Below are positions 7,582 through 13,387 of a DNA stretch of 27,979 bases, piece after piece. The notes beneath the pieces are model-generated. The model made no database searches and was not told where the DNA came from. It saw nothing but the letters and a program-made list of their open reading frames with translations. Position numbers and translations under genes: made by a program. The stretch is from a virus: the IMG/VR virus record IMGVR_UViG_3300028800_000274, positions 1 to 27,979 of that record. One strand, 5' to 3'. Each line of letters begins with the position of its first letter. Positions within the stretch are counted from its first letter, which is position 1.

Positions 7582-7901
7582 ATTACCCCACTTATTGGTT
7601 TATTATCATCTGCCGGTTTACTGTCATAATCTGCTCTGTCAATTGGTGAGGATTGCGGTGGCGAACAGCGATCATAGGTAGGTTCAAAATACCATTCCTT
7701 ATTGTCGGGATTCTGTACCTTATCATTATCACGTTCAATGGTATAATCTTTTTTATCATCACCACTAGGATACCTGGTAGTATCATATGTTCCATTATCA
7801 TTATGGTAATTAGCGCCTTCATTCATGTGTTCAGTGCCACTACCAAACCATGCTTGTGCTGATGCGCCCGTCAGTAATAAAGCTAGTAACGATTTGTTCA
7901 T
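7578..7901 (-). CDS. secreted hydrophilic protein, 107 aa
   Basis: First gene of the reverse operon. A GGAAGGACT ribosome-binding site precedes the ATG at 7901. The N-terminus MNKSLLALLLTGASAQAWFG is a textbook signal peptide with cleavage expected after AQA. The mature protein is highly polar, rich in Asp, Asn, Tyr and Pro, with a single Cys, and looks like an extended or surface-exposed chain. It resembles the 7161 product in composition (NDNGTYD, DNKEWYFEP versus DNRHQDNGD). A candidate promoter lies upstream at 7943-7970. Confidence 0.65.
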   Translation of the reverse strand: MNKSLLALLLTGASAQAWFGSGTEHMNEGANYHNDNGTYDTTRYPSGDDKKDYTIERDNDKVQNPDNKEWYFEPTYDRCSPPQSSPIDRADYDSKPADDNKPISGVI

Positions 7902-7942
7902 CGTTAGTCCTTCCGCTTTTTGTTAATAAAATATCTATTACT

Positions 7943-7970
7943 ATATTAACAGTAATTAAATTTAAATCAA
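7943..7970 (-). promoter_or_regulatory. possible promoter for the reverse secreted-protein operon
   Basis: On the reverse strand, TTGATT (7970-7965) and TAATAT (7948-7943) are 16 nt apart, about 40 nt upstream of the 7901 start in a very AT-rich gap. The match is modest and AT-rich sequence gives false hits. Confidence 0.3.
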
Positions 7971-7998
7971 TCGCCATTTATAAATTAACCAAAAATTT

Positions 7999-8256
7999 TC
8001 AATGTGAATTGCACTTATTAAGATGAATTGCCAACGTAACACCGGCAGTCATGGCGCTGGTAGTAATGCCAACAACAGCGGCGATAATAATCTTTTCTCT
8101 TCGTGCTTTTTTATCTTCTTCTTTTTGGATAATTACTTTGTTGTCATGACCACTTACAATCTGCTCTTGGATATCGATAGTTATATGTTGTGGGCATTCT
8201 TTATTCATTGCTATAAGAGGCGAATATAGGAGAACTATTAAATAAATTCTATTCAT
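7999..8256 (-). CDS. small membrane protein with N- and C-terminal hydrophobic segments, 85 aa
   Basis: The frame could begin at 8280, but ATG 8256 follows TGGAGGT at ideal spacing and starts directly into MNRIYLIVLLYSPLIAMNK, a signal-peptide-like segment. The middle is charged (about 30 residues, including KEEDKKARREK). A second hydrophobic helix, IIIAAVVGITTSAMTAGVTL (about residues 57-76), and a short Cys-containing tail follow. Two hydrophobic ends around a charged coil recall phage spanin-like layouts, but there is no clear lipobox, so that is only a possibility. It is transcribed divergently from the gene at 8326. Confidence 0.65.
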   Translation of the reverse strand: MNRIYLIVLLYSPLIAMNKECPQHITIDIQEQIVSGHDNKVIIQKEEDKKARREKIIIAAVVGITTSAMTAGVTLAIHLNKCNSH

Positions 8257-8325
8257 AAAAACCTCCATTTGTTCTTGCAATCTTCTATTAGAAATAGCAT
8301 ATTACAATCATAAAAAGGGAGATAT

Positions 8326-8808
8326 ATGTCAGAGACGGTTGGTAAGATATCATCAGATCTCATAATTAAATCAGCAGATAATACGCATTCTGCCCATGAG
8401 CAAATGAGTGAGCAGCTTTCTGAATATGATGCAAATATACATATCTGCATTGAGCAAGCAAAGAAAGACTTTCCACATCTTTTTGAGTTTTACGTAGTTG
8501 TATTAACAAAAAAAGAGCGATTAATGCAAAATGTTTTAAGGCATTACTTTTTTGCACGAGCTTCATGTCCAACTCCTGATTATGATCAAACGGTCTATCA
8601 TTATATCTTACAAAAAGATGAACTAAAATTTATGTGGGTAATTCCTTCAAAAGATACGTGTGAATATATGCGTGATAATATGCTAACTATTCCCAAAGAA
8701 GAAAAACAGTTGTTACAATTTGTTTTAGACTTTTATGATGATACCCTTATGAAACTTTGTAAAAAATTAAATGATGAAGAATTATTAACTTCTTTTATAA
8801 AAGAATAG
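8326..8808 (+). CDS. conserved phage head-region protein of unknown function, 160 aa
   Basis: ATG 8326 is preceded by GGGAG. The 160-residue helical, acidic protein contains FYVVVLTKKERLMQNVLRHY (about residues 56-75), then FFARASCPTPDYDQTVYHY and a tail with KEEKQLLQFVLDF. From memory, a similar sequence recurs in podoviruses with N4-gp56-type capsids, next to scaffold and portal genes. No biochemical role is known to me. It sits 7 nt before the scaffold-like gene and is probably co-translated with it. Confidence 0.7.
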   Translation: MSETVGKISSDLIIKSADNTHSAHEQMSEQLSEYDANIHICIEQAKKDFPHLFEFYVVVLTKKERLMQNVLRHYFFARASCPTPDYDQTVYHYILQKDELKFMWVIPSKDTCEYMRDNMLTIPKEEKQLLQFVLDFYDDTLMKLCKKLNDEELLTSFIKE

Positions 8809-8815
8809 GATTAGT

Positions 8816-9748
8816 ATGAGCTTTGAAATGAAATATGATAAGAATAGAATGCCTATATTGCCATCAAACGATGCGCAATTAAGGGATGTTAAAGCAGCAG
8901 CTCCAATTCAACAAGTTAAAGAACAGCCAATATTAGCGCCACAATTACAAGAGAATGTTTACCATGATAATGATGCAGATGCTACCCTTGCTGAAACATT
9001 GCAAACAACTTCTATTGAAAATAATATTCCTGCACAAGATACCGCAGGAGAAACAGAAGAAGCAGTACAAGCCGCGCCGCAAAATAATCAAAATGAGCCG
9101 ACTCAAGAAAGAGGTCCAAAAGAAAGCTTCCGTGAGTTAAGAGCGAAAGCTGAACGAGCTGAGCGCGAACGAGATGAAGCGGTAAAATACATCAAACAAT
9201 TGCAAGAATCTCAGCAACCACAAAAACAACAACAACCATCAGTTGATGACGACATCGATTTTAACCTAGATCCCAATGACTATGTCGAGCCTAAACACCT
9301 TAATAAATTTAAAAATAAAATTAAGAACCTTGAACAACAATTACAGAATCAACAACAACAAGCTGCCTTAATGACAACAGAAACACGATTAAAGTCACAA
9401 TATCCTGACTTTGATAAAGTTGTTTCTAAAGATAACATTGAGGCTCTTAGATATGCTTATCCTGAGATTGCTGAAACATTAAATTCATCGACAGATCTTT
9501 ATAGTAAAGCAGTATCTGCCTATACATTAATAAAGAAATTTGGTATCGCTCAAGAGATTAATAGTAACTATGATCAAGATCGTGAGCTGGTAAAAAAGAA
9601 TGCTACTAAGCCACGTCCCTTAGTAAGCGCATCACCACAACAAGGTACTTCTCCTATGGCAATGGCCAATGCATTCCAGAATGGTTTAACTGATGATGTA
9701 AAGCGACAGCTTTATAAAGAAATGATAGAAGCTAAAAAGTTATATTAA
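8816..9748 (+). CDS. probable capsid scaffolding protein
   Basis: A 310-residue, Gln/Glu/Lys-rich protein just upstream of the capsid gene, which is the usual scaffold location. The N-terminal 100 residues are low-complexity. A coiled coil follows (FRELRAKAERAERERDEAVK, about residues 103-122), with a second Gln-rich coil at about 160-182. A conserved helical segment reads RLKSQYPDFDKVVSKDNIEA. The C-terminal region is KRQLYKEMIEAKKLY, a basic amphipathic end like those that bind coat protein in P22-type scaffolds. The assignment rests on composition, architecture and position, not on a diagnostic motif. A terminator follows at 9770. Confidence 0.7.
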   Translation: MSFEMKYDKNRMPILPSNDAQLRDVKAAAPIQQVKEQPILAPQLQENVYHDNDADATLAETLQTTSIENNIPAQDTAGETEEAVQAAPQNNQNEPTQERGPKESFRELRAKAERAERERDEAVKYIKQLQESQQPQKQQQPSVDDDIDFNLDPNDYVEPKHLNKFKNKIKNLEQQLQNQQQQAALMTTETRLKSQYPDFDKVVSKDNIEALRYAYPEIAETLNSSTDLYSKAVSAYTLIKKFGIAQEINSNYDQDRELVKKNATKPRPLVSASPQQGTSPMAMANAFQNGLTDDVKRQLYKEMIEAKKLY

Positions 9749-9769
9749 TCTTCATTATCACTCTATTTA

Positions 9770-9812
9770 CCACTGAGATTTCTGACTCCTTGGAGTCTCA
9801 GTGGTTTTTATT
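9770..9812 (+). terminator. rho-independent terminator after the scaffold gene
   Basis: CCACTGAGA (9770-9778) pairs perfectly with TCTCAGTGG (9796-9804) and is followed by TTTTTATTTA. The distal arm also contains the stop codon of the reverse gene at 9798-9977, so the terminator and that gene's end share sequence. Confidence 0.88.
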
Positions 9813-9977
9813 TATAGTATCGTTCAATCTTTCAAGAATAATTAATATGGCAGAATTTCCCGTTCCTGGAGAAATATGAGAACCATTTTCTTTTAAAAAA
9901 GTTATTAATTGTATATTTGTATAAGTTATTAATTCATCAGTTGATATTTCTTTTGGAAAATTTTTTGATCCAAACAT
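9798..9977 (-). CDS. hypothetical 59-aa protein
   Basis: Reverse ORF with ATG at 9977 after AGAGAGA at good spacing. The protein begins MFGSKNFPKEISTDELITYT, continues with a helical segment ending TFLKENGSHISPGTGNSAIL, and finishes with IILERLNDTINKNH. It has no signal peptide or membrane helix, unlike its reverse-strand neighbours. Its stop codon lies in the terminator stem. It resembles a small cytosolic helical protein. Function unknown. Confidence 0.5.
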   Translation of the reverse strand: MFGSKNFPKEISTDELITYTNIQLITFLKENGSHISPGTGNSAILIILERLNDTINKNH

Positions 9978-9997
9978 GGCGTCTCTCTAGTTTTTAT

Positions 9998-10276
9998 TTA
10001 CTGATTATATAGATCATTTTTTCTTGGTATTGGTACAACAAGATGGGAAAATTGTAATGGTACATAGGGTATACTTATTGATCTAAAGCCAATGGCAGCG
10101 CTTTGTGCTTCTAGGCGAGCTATATTTCTTTGGACAAATGCAGCACGAGCAGTTCCATTCTGAATTGATTGCCGAGCATAGTTATTAACAATAAGAATAT
10201 TCTGCGCAGGCAATGTTTGTTGTGGTATTTGTTCCATAGAAAATAGATTGGTGGTCAAGCATAATAATATTAACAT
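9998..10276 (-). CDS. secreted hypothetical protein, 92 aa
   Basis: The start at 10276 has AAGGGA upstream. The N-terminus MLILLCLTTNLFSMEQIPQQ is a short signal peptide, probably cleaved after FS or FSM. The mature protein is Gln/Ala/Arg-rich in its first half and Pro/Val-rich at its end (IPYVPLQFSHLVVPIPRKND). The [A/S]-M-[N/E] sequence after the hydrophobic core recurs in the 7161 and 7999 products. With the 59-aa gene it forms a reverse pair just ahead of the capsid gene. Function unknown. Confidence 0.6.
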   Translation of the reverse strand: MLILLCLTTNLFSMEQIPQQTLPAQNILIVNNYARQSIQNGTARAAFVQRNIARLEAQSAAIGFRSISIPYVPLQFSHLVVPIPRKNDLYNQ

Positions 10277-10285
10277 GTATGTCCC

Positions 10286-10315
10286 TTGATAAATGTTGTA
10301 CTTTCGGTCTATTAT
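10286..10315 (+). promoter_or_regulatory. candidate promoter for the major capsid gene
   Basis: TTGATA (10286-10291) and TATTAT (10310-10315) are separated by 18 nt, about 135 nt upstream of the capsid ATG, in a gap that follows a terminator and two reverse genes. A promoter is expected here because upstream + transcripts should stop at 9812. The exact boxes are inferred. Confidence 0.4.
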
Positions 10316-10323
10316 TATACCAG

Positions 10324-10382
10324 CGCAATTGAAGAGTCGCTACCTTCACCTTTTCTGACGCAATTGAAGTCTCGTCACCTTC
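10324..10382 (+). repeat. two direct repeats in the capsid leader
   Basis: CGCAATTGAAG occurs at 10324-10334 and 10359-10369. Each copy is followed, after 7 nt, by ACCTTC (10342-10347 and 10377-10382), so two roughly 24-nt units repeat with a 35-nt period. Within each unit GAAG can pair with CTTC as a small hairpin. A decayed third copy (CGCAAAAATGAAG) starts at 10388. They lie downstream of the candidate promoter and so would be in the 5' leader. Confidence 0.6.
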
Positions 10383-10450
10383 TTGGACGCAAAAATGAAG
10401 CAAGTGTTCGTCCGACTTGAAGTATAGTTCTTATATTTCAGGAGAATTAG

Positions 10451-12094
10451 ATGGCAATAACAACTACATCGTCTCTTCCTGCACCAGTTCAGCAAAGTTT
10501 TAGCTATAAGCTGCTTTCTGTTCCCGTGCCAAATATGATCCACAAAATTCCGGCTATGAAGAAAAACATGCCGAGAAATGGTGGTACGACTTTACGTATG
10601 CGTCGTTACAATCCGTTAAATACAGCGATGGTACCACTAGGAAATTCTGGTGTTACTCCTCCGCCACAAAATTTAACAGCGGTTGATATTGATGCGAAGA
10701 TAAGTTTTTACGGTAAAAAATTTCAATTTGAAATAATGGGTGCCGTATAAATTGATTTGTCGAAAAGACCTATGTGCAAATCAATGAGCAGGTTAATAAA
10801 TGGTTCTTTGAAATTCCTTGGTTTTGTAAAGCAGATAGCCTGCTTTAAATCCGCTCTGATTGACTTGGAAGCGCTAACGTAAAGACGAGCGCGACAAGGG
10901 CGAAGACATTAAATAAGAGTTTATGTCGCGCTGAGAGACTAAGGCGAGTGGACACATATGTGAAGCGATAGTCCGAACCCATAAGAAACTATGGGAGGGA
11001 GGAATAACAAGACTCCCCGCTCGAAAGAGTCATAAAGTAACAGATTGTACATTACAAAACCAAGATCCAGTTCTTAATGAATGTGCTGCACGTCTTGGTG
11101 TTTCATTACGCCAAACAGAAGACCAACTTACTCGTGATATGTTGGCTTCAACAGCATCATTTATTAACTGTACTGGTGGCGTAAATGGTGATAACCCAAC
11201 GGAAATCACCTTATCTGATACCAAAACGGTAGTTCGTACTCTTTTAAGCAATAATGCTTACACGATTATGGACAATATCGAAGGTGAAGATAAATTCGGT
11301 AAACAAAGTGCCGAATTAAAATTTTCTCTGATAGACTTGGAAACCGTAGTGGCACTAAGCTAACCGGCAACAAGGGGCAAGAATGAAAATAATAAAATGC
11401 GCTAAGTGTTTAAATATAAAACCAAATGATAATGATATTCGCTGGAATATGATATTGGCAAAAGATTGTATTGATATAGAGAATTTTGATGGGTATGTGA
11501 ATATCTGCGATGAATGTAACAAAGAAATACAATCAATATTAAACAAAGCAGTTTTTAATTTTATTCAGCCTGAACGACTAAGTGAGAAGACCTCGAAAGA
11601 GGATGCGATAGTCTGAACACTATAGAAATATAGTGAGGGAGATTCGAAGAGGTTTCCCCGCCTGAAAAGGTCAAAAAAGTAACAGCCTGACTGCTCCAGT
11701 TCGTAATGCCTATTTTGCTTTATGCAATGCAAATCTAACGGGTGATTTGGAAAACGTTAATACGTTTATACAAATAAACCAATATCCTGCTCCTATGAAT
11801 GCTTTGCGTTCAGAATGGGGTGCTATTGGCAACCTTAGATTCTTAATTTCATCTATTGGTTCGGTAAGTCCAAATGCTTCATCGCTTGGTGCAGATGTAT
11901 ACAATATATTCTGTGTCGGTATGGAAGCTTATGCTTGTATAGAACAAGATGGTTATAGCGCAAGCTTTATCTATCGTCCGCCAATATATGATGGGCCATT
12001 GGCTCTTAACGTATCCGTCGGCTATAAATTTGCAGAGGTGCCTCGCATCACTAATGATTTATGGGTAATCAATTTACGCGCAACATTGGCTTAA
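10451..12094 (+). CDS. major capsid protein, N4-gp56 family, in four exons
   Basis: The coat protein gene is split. My model is exons 10451-10714, 10768-10793, 11048-11300 and 11690-12094, giving 948 nt and 315 residues. Exon 1 starts at ATG 10451 after AGGAG and carries the family N-terminus (LLSVPVPNMIHKIPAMKKNM, …GVTPPPQNLTAVDIDAKISF). Joining the exons restores YG-TYVQINEQV-TLQNQDPVLNE and GEDKFG-TAPVRNAYFAL, which match the pattern I remember for N4-gp56 capsid proteins. The remaining key parts are RQTEDQLTRDML and EWGAIGNLRFLISSIGSVSP. Every junction keeps frame, and each is preceded by a G and has a U.G-ended P1 helix. Without removal of the first 53-nt segment, translation stops at 10750 after 99 residues. 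Family and exon assignment are strong; whether the 53-nt segment is really removed is unproven. Confidence 0.85.
10715..10767 (+). other. 53-nt intron-like insertion with P1 and P10 but no catalytic core
   Basis: This segment interrupts the capsid frame and contains an in-frame TAA (10748-10750). Exon bases TACGGT (10709-10714) pair with GCCGTA (10742-10747), including the U.G pair expected at a group I 5' splice site. ATGGGT (10736-10741) pairs with ACCTAT (10768-10773) as a 6-bp P10 with one G.U. The last base is G, and joining gives YG-TYV. It is far too short for P3-P8. A perfect 9-bp stem, ATTGATTTG (10751-10759) with CAAATCAAT (10777-10785), places the 3' junction in a 17-nt loop. It may be a remnant intron, an assembly collapse, a translational bypass element or a substrate of a core acting in trans. 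Confidence 0.7.
10768..10793 (+). other. 26-nt capsid micro-exon
   Basis: The segment reads acc tat gtg caa atc aat gag cag gt and encodes TYVQINEQ plus two bases of a Val codon completed by exon 3. It supplies the residues that the family has between YG and TLQNQDPVLNE. It is bounded by a G on the left and by the GCAGGT 5' splice site of the next intron on the right. Part of it (10777-10785) pairs with the upstream insertion. Confidence 0.75.
10794..11047 (+). ncRNA. group I intron, 254 nt, no ORF
   Basis: The 5' exon GCAGGT (10788-10793) pairs with the internal guide GCCTGC (10838-10843), with U.G at the splice site. The core has CTCTGATTGACTTGGAA, the P7 strands GACTA (about 10937) and TAGTC (about 10971), and a P9 hairpin CCCATA…TATGGG. 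A CTC-GAAA-GAG tetraloop hairpin and the end AAAGTAACAGATTG follow. P10 is short (TA with TA). The core and 3' end align with the intron at 11301. Inside the P1 loop, TAAAGCAG (10827-10834) can pair with CTGCTTTA (10840-10847) and compete for the guide. It carries no reading frame, so any mobility would depend on another endonuclease. Confidence 0.88.
11301..11689 (+). ncRNA. group I intron, 389 nt, with internal ORF
   Basis: Exon TTCGGT (11295-11300) pairs perfectly with GCCGAA (11310-11315), ending in U.G. AGT (11307-11309) pairs with 3' exon ACT (11690-11692) as P10. The core contains CTCTGATAGACTTGGAA and the P7 strands GACTA (about 11577) and TAGTC (about 11610). It also has a CCTC-GAAA-GAGG P8-type hairpin and a P9 hairpin CACTATA-GAAA-TATAGTG. 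The end is a CCT-GAAA-AGG hairpin and AAAGTAACAGCCTG. It is related to the 10794 intron over the core and 3' end. Splicing joins GEDKFG to TAPVRN in frame. The ORF at 11383-11616 sits in a peripheral loop and runs into the P7-P8 region. Confidence 0.92.
11383..11616 (+). CDS. intron-encoded zinc-ribbon-like protein, 77 aa
   Basis: The ORF lies inside the second full group I intron and starts at ATG 11383 after AAGGGGC. It carries two C-x2-C pairs, CAKC near residue 6 and CDEC near residue 42, spaced as in a small zinc ribbon. A helix follows (NKEIQSILNKAVFNFIQPER). The last 15 or so residues are encoded by the intron's P7-P8 strands, and the stop codon uses the TGA just after the TAGTC strand. 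Intron ORFs are usually homing endonucleases, but no HNH, GIY-YIG or LAGLIDADG motif is visible. It may be a decayed endonuclease, its zinc-finger part, or a splicing cofactor. Confidence 0.65.
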   Translation: MKIIKCAKCLNIKPNDNDIRWNMILAKDCIDIENFDGYVNICDECNKEIQSILNKAVFNFIQPERLSEKTSKEDAIV

Positions 12095-12103
12095 GGAGAT
12101 ACC

Positions 12104-13327
12104 ATGGACGGAACTATATTAGGACAAGGAACTTTTGTTGCATCATCGGCAAATTTGGCCAACCCAAATACTGGTGTTGCTTCAATTGGTCAGTCTAATG
12201 CTACAATTATACAAATACCTTCAGGAGCTGACTGGTTACGTGTATTTAACTACACTCAGTTTGGTACTGTTGGTGCTGCTGGTGGCGCTTATTTTAATGG
12301 TACTGCTAATGCGGATGTTGGTGTTGAATTCTGGTGGCAACGTGGTATGGCTGCTGGTACTGGTATTGTTAAGTATAAAGCTTCTGCTTCTGCGGTGCTT
12401 TCTGGCGATACCTTAGTATCTGGCGGTTTTACGCTCTATGATCCATCAGGACAATCAGTTGGATCGCAACCATTGCTTGGTGCACCGGTAGCAACTACTG
12501 CCTCTACCAATTCAACACGTCCTGCAGTTACTCACACAGCAGATTCTTCAGTTATTGTTGGTTCGGTAGTTCGTATGAGCAATACTGCACAAACTGATGT
12601 TAATGGTGTTGATATGGTTGTTGGTACCGTAACTGATAGCACACACTTTACCTTATTGACAGCTACAAATGCCTTGGCAACTGCGCCAGGTGCAATTGGT
12701 GGTGCTGGTTTCTATAGAGTTGTGAATACAAATCCACTCTTTTATCCACGCCGTCGTTTTGTAACTAACATTACTCAAGCAGTTAATGCTCAAGTAAGTA
12801 CTTCGGTTGCTCATAGTTTGACACCAGGACAAGAAGTTCGCTTCAATATTCCTGCAGTTTCAGGCATGATACAACTCAACCCACAACCATTAAATAACTA
12901 CTTCCCTCGTGGAGTTTCCACACCGGCTATAGTTGTTTCTGTGGTTGATGCTTATAACTTTACTATCAATATTGATACTACTGCTTATACAGCATTTACT
13001 TTCCCAACAATTGCACAACAACCAAGTTCATTCCCAATTGTTGTTCCTTTTGGTGAAGATACTGCTACTTCATTAGCATCACCAACTATACAACTTCCTG
13101 TTGATGCAAATAATGTTCCTATTTATAACGCTAATAGTGGCATTCTTGCTGATTCAACAGTTAACACTGGTTACCTTGGTATGATACTAGGGGCTGGTGG
13201 TAATGGTACAGAACTTACCACGCCAATCTTAGGACCTTCCGGTTCTATTGCTTGGAGCTCTGGTAACGTCGCAACGGGCGATGTTCTTTACTGGGTTGCA
13301 GGAAAATCTACCTATGGTGGATTATAA
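12104..13327 (+). CDS. virion structural protein with two FCCH-like beta domains
   Basis: A 407-residue Gly/Ala/Thr-rich protein starts at ATG 12104 after AAGGAG, 9 nt behind the capsid stop. Two beta-sandwich-like repeats of the type annotated in phages as 'ubiquitin-activating E1 FCCH' are visible. One is at about residues 140-190 (SSVIVGSVVRMSN…VGTVTDSTHFTLL). The other is at about 216-305 (VTNITQAVNAQVSTSVAHSL, …VVSVVDAYNFTINIDTTAYT). The second matches the protein at 13850. The position suggests a head decoration, minor capsid or completion protein. The name FCCH reflects fold similarity only and implies no ubiquitin chemistry. Confidence 0.7.
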   Translation: MDGTILGQGTFVASSANLANPNTGVASIGQSNATIIQIPSGADWLRVFNYTQFGTVGAAGGAYFNGTANADVGVEFWWQRGMAAGTGIVKYKASASAVLSGDTLVSGGFTLYDPSGQSVGSQPLLGAPVATTASTNSTRPAVTHTADSSVIVGSVVRMSNTAQTDVNGVDMVVGTVTDSTHFTLLTATNALATAPGAIGGAGFYRVVNTNPLFYPRRRFVTNITQAVNAQVSTSVAHSLTPGQEVRFNIPAVSGMIQLNPQPLNNYFPRGVSTPAIVVSVVDAYNFTINIDTTAYTAFTFPTIAQQPSSFPIVVPFGEDTATSLASPTIQLPVDANNVPIYNANSGILADSTVNTGYLGMILGAGGNGTELTTPILGPSGSIAWSSGNVATGDVLYWVAGKSTYGGL

Positions 13328-13340
13328 ACTGTTAAGATAT

Positions 13341-13362
13341 GGGGGAGATTAAATTCTCCCCC
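13341..13362 (+). other. intergenic hairpin without U tract
   Basis: GGGGGAGA (13341-13348) pairs with TCTCCCCC (13355-13362) around a 6-nt loop, with AATAAAATTT after it. It lies 15 nt past one stop codon and 25 nt before the next start. The weak T content makes an attenuator or RNA-processing site more likely than full termination. Confidence 0.55.
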
Positions 13363-13387
13363 AATAAAATTTAAATTAGGAAATAGA

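Noticed and set aside
7999-8256. Firm assignment as a spanin
   Set aside because: The two hydrophobic ends fit loosely, but there is no lipobox Cys and no lysin or holin next to it, so I left it as a membrane protein of unknown function.
10324-10400. Short CRISPR array in the capsid leader
   Set aside because: There are only two and a half imperfect units, with a spacing of about 11 nt between them, and no cas genes.
10715-10767. Programmed ribosomal bypass as the main explanation of the 53-nt gap
   Set aside because: Take-off GGT and the last gap triplet AAG do not match, no stop follows the take-off codon directly, and the P1/P10 pairing explains the boundaries exactly. It is kept only as an alternative.
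10451-12094. Capsid fragments as a decayed pseudogene or as sequencing frameshifts
   Set aside because: The interruptions coincide exactly with group I splice signals (P1 with U.G, terminal G, P7 and P9 elements), and all exons keep conserved family residues in frame, which random decay would not preserve.
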